In this document: positions 60,355-64,000 of the stretch, piece after piece | Layout of the letters: each line of letters begins with the position of its first letter | How positions within the stretch are numbered: the stretch's first letter is position 1 | Assembly: GCA_018433865.1 (NCBI GenBank) | Contig: JAHDQJ010000007.1 | Span: 62,001-126,000 of the forward strand | Reading direction: 5' to 3' | DNA: 64,000 nucleotides | Source: Spirochaetales bacterium | GTDB lineage: Bacteria; Spirochaetota; Spirochaetia; Sphaerochaetales; Sphaerochaetaceae | The notes under the pieces: model-generated | The model's input: only the letters and a program-made list of their open reading frames with translations | Told to the model about the DNA's origin: nothing | Databases searched by the model: none | Program-made: the position numbers and the translations under genes

Positions 60355-61356
60355 ATGAAACGCAAGGTTTCAGTAAAAGTAGTGATGCTGATGGTGAGCT
60401 TGATGGTGGTGTTGTCGGCACCGATCATGGCACGTGCGGCCAAGGAGGCCCAGCTTGCGAGCTTGCAAGTGAATGCACGGATGGCTGTGATGCAGGGACC
60501 GAGCGGATTCGGAACCGTCGCATTGAATCGTGACGGAGGAAGGATCGATGAGACCACGAGCGTCGAGGTGTCGGTCTATCCCTCACCGAATGAGGTGATC
60601 GCACGATTGGCCAATGGCGAGCTTGATTTCGCTGCGCTTCCCACGAATGTCGCGGCAAACCTCTATGCGAAAGGGGTGAAAGTCAAGGTCGCGGCAGTGA
60701 CGGGGGAGGGCATGCTGATGTTCCTCACCAACGATGCGACCATCACCGAACTGGATGATTTGGCCGGACGCAAGATATCCATCCCCGGTGCGGGCAGCAC
60801 CCCTGACCAGATGACCAGGATCCTCATCACCGCACTCGGCTATGATTCACAGACCGATGTGGAGCTCGATTACAGCATCGCTGCCCCTGCACAACTGGCG
60901 CAGATGCTGATCGCAGGTAGGATCGATCTCGCCGTACTTCCCGAGCCGTTCGTGAGCATGGCGCGCCGCTCGAGTGACAAGATCATCCCCTTGCTTGATG
61001 TGCAGGCGCTCTGGAGCGCCCTGACCGGTACGGGAAATTATCCGATGACAGTCGTGGTGGTATCGGATGCGTTCGTCGCAGCTCATCCCGAATCCGTAGC
61101 GACGATCTTGAACGCGATCAAGGATTCTGTCGAGTGGGTGAACTCGAATCCTGCCGAGGCGGGAAAGATGATCGAGGAGGCGGGGATCATGAAAGCCGCC
61201 ATGGCCGAACCTGCGATCCCGTACTGCAATCTCGTCTTCAGGACCGCCAAGGAGTCTTATGACTCCATGGACACCTATCTGAAGGTCCTCTACGGATTTG
61301 ATTTCGCATCGGTCGGGGGTGCGGTACCCGATGCAACGTTCTACTTGGATTTCTAA
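60355..61356 (+). CDS. NMT1/SsuA-type ABC substrate-binding protein
   Basis: A 333-residue exported binding protein. The signal peptide ends about residue 28 (APIMARAAKEA). The domain has the periplasmic type II fold of THI5/SsuA proteins: MQGPSGFGTVAL, RLANGELDFAALPTNVAANLYAKG, DLAGRKISIPGAGSTPDQMTRIL and AGRIDLAVLPEPFVSMA. Relatives carry pyrimidine precursors, sulfonates or nitrate. No TPP riboswitch motif lies in the 40-nt space upstream, so thiamine-precursor uptake is not supported. GAGGTGG precedes the ATG. Confidence 0.9.
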   Translation: MKRKVSVKVVMLMVSLMVVLSAPIMARAAKEAQLASLQVNARMAVMQGPSGFGTVALNRDGGRIDETTSVEVSVYPSPNEVIARLANGELDFAALPTNVAANLYAKGVKVKVAAVTGEGMLMFLTNDATITELDDLAGRKISIPGAGSTPDQMTRILITALGYDSQTDVELDYSIAAPAQLAQMLIAGRIDLAVLPEPFVSMARRSSDKIIPLLDVQALWSALTGTGNYPMTVVVVSDAFVAAHPESVATILNAIKDSVEWVNSNPAEAGKMIEEAGIMKAAMAEPAIPYCNLVFRTAKESYDSMDTYLKVLYGFDFASVGGAVPDATFYLDF

Positions 61357-62116
61357 GGTCATCATCGCCCTCTCCGTCATGATGCTGCTCGGCATCTGGC
61401 AGGTGGGGGCGACTCTCCTTGACGCGAGCGTGATCCTGCCGACCCCGGCAGAGACTTTCCGTGCGCTCGCCAGGCTGCTCAGCCGCCCTCCGCTCGCATT
61501 GCAGGTCATGGCGACCGTCGGTCGGGCGATCCGCAGCTTCCTCATCATATTCGCAGTGGGCACCGCGCTCGGCATCCTTGCCGGGTATGCGAGACCGGTC
61601 CACGCATTCTTGCAACCCCTTTTGGTGATATGCAAGGCCACACCGGTCATGTCGGTGATCCTGCTGGCCTTCATTTGGTTCTCAAGCGGTACGGTACCGC
61701 TCTTTTCCGCCTTCCTCATGGGATTTCCGGTGATGTTCGTGCAAGTGGAACAAGGCGTACGGCTGATCTCTCCCCAATTGCACGAGATGACGGTCCTGTA
61801 CGGATTCTCCTCCAGGATGCGTCTTTTCCATCTGGTGATTCCCTCACTGACTCCTTCGATCATCACCGGTGCGAAGGCTTCGCTCTCGATGGTATGGAAA
61901 GTCGTCATCGCCGCAGAGGTCCTCACGGTTCCGCGCTACGGGGTGGGATCGAGGATGCAGATGGCACAGGTGAATCTTGAGACCGCCGAGGTGCTTGCCT
62001 GGACATTGGTCGCGATCTTCCTCACCGCGGTGGGCGATATGCTCTTTCTCGCAATCCTGAAGCTCCCGAAGCATATACGCGCTGCACGGGCATCCATGAA
62101 GGAGATGATGCGATGA
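61331..62116 (+). CDS. ABC permease, SsuC/TauC type
   Basis: A 261-residue permease with six hydrophobic segments: an N-terminal TM, then GRAIRSFLIIFAVGTALGILAGYA and the EAA-like loop ALGI...YGFSSRMRLFHLVIPSLTPSIITGAKASLSMVWKVVIAAEVL. Overlaps the binding-protein gene by 26 nt and the ATPase by 4 nt. Confidence 0.9.
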   Translation: MQRSTWISKVIIALSVMMLLGIWQVGATLLDASVILPTPAETFRALARLLSRPPLALQVMATVGRAIRSFLIIFAVGTALGILAGYARPVHAFLQPLLVICKATPVMSVILLAFIWFSSGTVPLFSAFLMGFPVMFVQVEQGVRLISPQLHEMTVLYGFSSRMRLFHLVIPSLTPSIITGAKASLSMVWKVVIAAEVLTVPRYGVGSRMQMAQVNLETAEVLAWTLVAIFLTAVGDMLFLAILKLPKHIRAARASMKEMMR

Positions 62117-62826
62117 GAGCCCAGCACCTGGACAAGACGTACGTGGTGGCAGGGAAAACCCTCCCGGTACTCGAGGATTTCTCCCTCATCGTCCCCACTG
62201 ATACCATCACCGCGCTGGTAGGACCCTCAGGGTGTGGGAAGACGACGTTCCTGCGCTTGGTAGGAGAGCTGGAACAGCCCGACAGGGGCTCCATCACGAA
62301 GAATGGGAAGGAGGAGGGCCCAATCAGCTATCTCTTCCAGGAGCCGCGGCTTCTTCCGTGGCACACGGTGCTGGCGAATGTTGAGCTCGTCTTGCGTCCA
62401 TTCGGGGCGGATCATCACGAAAGGACGGCAAAGGCAATGGAGTTCATCGAGCTTGTGGGACTCGCCGACTATGCAAAGTTCAAGCCTGAACAGCTCTCGG
62501 GAGGCATGCGACAACGTGTGGCGATCGCCCGGGCATTTGCCTATCCGGGTCGCATGATGCTGCTCGACGAACCGTTCCAGAGCCTCGACTCCTCACTCAG
62601 GTGGTCTTTGGTGAAGGCGTTCCTGAGGCTCTGGGAGGCTGACAAGCGAACTACTGTCTACGTGACTCACGATGTGCAGGAAGCCGTGTTGATGGCCGAT
62701 ACCGTGATCCGATTGTCCTCTCGTCCCATGCGGATCATTGAACGGCATGACATCGACACGCCTCGGAACGACCGCTCGCTCGGCGATCCTGCGTTCATTG
62801 CGCTCCAAGCTGCCTTCTATACATAA
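62113..62826 (+). CDS. ABC ATPase, SsuB/TauB type
   Basis: A 237-residue ABC ATPase: Walker A GPSGCGKTT, Q-loop YLFQEPRLLPWHTVLANV, signature LSGGMRQRVAIA, Walker B MMLLDEPFQSLDS, switch VTHDVQEA. EPRLLPW and EPFQSLDS are typical of the nitrate/sulfonate/taurine group. Its last 10 nt overlap the convergent glutamate dehydrogenase gene. Confidence 0.93.
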   Translation: MRAQHLDKTYVVAGKTLPVLEDFSLIVPTDTITALVGPSGCGKTTFLRLVGELEQPDRGSITKNGKEEGPISYLFQEPRLLPWHTVLANVELVLRPFGADHHERTAKAMEFIELVGLADYAKFKPEQLSGGMRQRVAIARAFAYPGRMMLLDEPFQSLDSSLRWSLVKAFLRLWEADKRTTVYVTHDVQEAVLMADTVIRLSSRPMRIIERHDIDTPRNDRSLGDPAFIALQAAFYT

Positions 62827-64000
62827 CCTTGGTCGATCATCGCATTCGCAACCTTCAGGAATCCCGCTATATTCGCTCCGTCGACCAGGTTTCCCTTGCT
62901 TCCGTACCGTTCGGCATACGTGCTGATCGTCCCATGGATCTGTTTCATGATCCTCTGGAGGTTCTGGTCAACCTTCTCGGCCGTCCATTGGAGTCGACTG
63001 CTGTTCTGCGCCATTTCCAAGCCGCTGACCGCTACCCCTCCTGCGTTCGCAGCTTTTGCCGGCGCGAACAGGACTCCGCTCTCCTGCAGTATCCTGATGC
63101 CGTCGATCGTGGTCGGCATGTTCGCGCCTTCGGCAACCAGCTTGATCTTGTTTGCCGTGAGGTTCCGAGCATCCTGGTCAGAGATCTCGTTCTGGGTCGC
63201 ACAAGGGAACGCACAATCGGCAGGGAAGCTCCACAGCGTATTGAAACCCTGTGCAGTGGATGCGACGTGATAGGTAGCGTGGCGATACTTCTGGGTGTAG
63301 GCTGCGATACGACCGCGTGAGACGTTCTTCAACTGTTTCACATACGCGAGCTTTTCCCTGTCGATCCCGTCGGGATCATGGATGCATCCGCTCGAATCGC
63401 TCAATGTCACCACCTTGGCTCCCATGTCGATCAGTTTCTCGACCGTGTATTGGGCGACATTGCCACTTCCCGATACGAGGCAAGTCTTTCCCTCGAGCGT
63501 GTCATCCGCATCATGGAGCATCGCAGCAGCCAGGTAGACCAATCCGTATCCGGTCGCTTCCGGTCGGATGTAGGATCCTCCCCAAAGCGGGCTCTTCCCT
63601 GTCAAGGTTCCGGTGAACTCATTCCTCAGTCGTTTGTATTGGCCGAACAGATATCCGGTCTCACGGGAACCGACCCCGATGTCACCCGCGGGAATATCGG
63701 TATCTGCGCCGATATGACGGCTCAGCTCCGTCATGAAACTTTGGCAGAACCGCATGATCTCCCCGTCGCTCTTCCCTTTCGGGTCGAAGTTCGATCCTCC
63801 TTTTCCTCCTCCCAGCTGCAATCCGGTAAGACTGTTCTTGAATGTCTGTTCGAACGCAAGGAACTTCATGATGCTCAGGTCTACCGACGGATGCAACCGC
63901 AGGCCTCCCTTGTACGGGCCGAGCGCGCTGTTCATCTGTACCCTGTAGCCACGGTTCAGTTGCAAGATCCCATCATCGTCGACCCAAGGGATGCGGAAGA
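62817..64000 (-). CDS. gdhA: NADP-type glutamate dehydrogenase (5' end outside window)
   Basis: The last 394 residues of a hexameric GDH; the frame runs off the right edge without a start. Visible: FRIPWVDDDG, LNRGYRVQMNSALGPYKGGLR, LGGGKGGSNFDPKGKSDGEIMRFCQSFM (catalytic Lys), DIPAGDIGVGSRETGYLFGQY, the NAD(P) loop VSGSGNVAQ, KLVAEGANMPTT and AGGVAVSGLEMAQNS. It interconverts glutamate and 2-oxoglutarate plus ammonia. The PAGDIGVG/SSGCIHDPDG pattern is of the family-I (450-residue) GdhA; NADP preference is inferred. Confidence 0.95.
   Translation of the reverse strand, partial: FRIPWVDDDGILQLNRGYRVQMNSALGPYKGGLRLHPSVDLSIMKFLAFEQTFKNSLTGLQLGGGKGGSNFDPKGKSDGEIMRFCQSFMTELSRHIGADTDIPAGDIGVGSRETGYLFGQYKRLRNEFTGTLTGKSPLWGGSYIRPEATGYGLVYLAAAMLHDADDTLEGKTCLVSGSGNVAQYTVEKLIDMGAKVVTLSDSSGCIHDPDGIDREKLAYVKQLKNVSRGRIAAYTQKYRHATYHVASTAQGFNTLWSFPADCAFPCATQNEISDQDARNLTANKIKLVAEGANMPTTIDGIRILQESGVLFAPAKAANAGGVAVSGLEMAQNSSRLQWTAEKVDQNLQRIMKQIHGTISTYAERYGSKGNLVDGANIAGFLKVANAMIDQGYV

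Overview
The window is about 64 kb of dense bacterial chromosome. It contains no rRNA, tRNA, insertion sequence, phage or CRISPR array that I can see. Gene content points to a spirochaete, most likely Sphaerochaeta-like. The reasons are a nine-subunit archaeal/spirochaete-type V-ATPase operon, TrpX-type substrate-binding proteins with secretory leaders ending in AGAQE, a membrane LuxR-type regulator, an RsfS/Obg/NadD/YqeK cluster, and a moderately high G+C content with strong third-position bias (which also creates very long antisense shadow ORFs). The lineage is an inference; no 16S gene is present.

Layout. 1-2.7 kb: 3' part of an outer-membrane usher-like beta-barrel gene. 2.8-12.3 kb: V-type ATPase operon (G/H-C-I-K-F-E-A-B-D) ending in a universal-stress protein and a stand-alone PTS EIIA. 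12.3-24 kb: mostly single genes on alternating strands (LUD protein, beta-CASP hydrolase, TauE/SafE exporter, PIG-L deacetylase, DUF72 protein, hydrolase, DUF3006 protein, HD hydrolase, CorA, YkgJ-type protein, MFS transporter). 24-29.5 kb: HAD phosphatase, phosphohexomutase, a membrane protein, ComEC-like protein and RsmA. 29.5-37 kb: MATE exporter, phosphate acetyltransferase, TyrA, MtaB, mannonate oxidoreductase-type SDR with a divergent AraC regulator, serine acetyltransferase. 37-42.8 kb: ArgS, then L21, L27, Obg, NadD, YqeK, a lipoprotein and RsfS. 42.9-46.8 kb: TrpXYZ-type ABC transporter with two tandem substrate-binding paralogues. 46.9-51.8 kb: an extremely acidic small protein, then PdxA, a NatAB-type exporter, a lipoprotein and a corrinoid adenosyltransferase. 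51.9-56.1 kb: CpsB-like phosphatase, RloA-like ATPase, RloB-like protein, seven-TM LuxR regulator and a lipase-like hydrolase. 56.2-62.8 kb: GltX, GlyS, TyrS and an NMT1-type ABC transporter. 62.8 kb to the end: NADP-type glutamate dehydrogenase, cut by the window edge.

Themes. (1) At least seven genes, mostly first genes of transcription units, have a -10-like hexamer ending 5-7 nt before the ATG and no usable Shine-Dalgarno, so leaderless mRNAs look common here, while operon-internal genes carry good Shine-Dalgarno sites. (2) corA is preceded by a 31-codon leader ORF with a strong Shine-Dalgarno and by a perfect 9-bp hairpin that hides the corA start codon, a likely undescribed translational attenuator. 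(3) The RloA/RloB-like pair has substitutions at catalytic positions in both partners, suggesting a repurposed defence module. (4) A run of nine G lies in the ribosome-binding site of the PIG-L gene. (5) Nearly all convergent gene ends abut or overlap. Coordinates, hexamers and repeats were read by eye; folding energies and homology searches could not be run.
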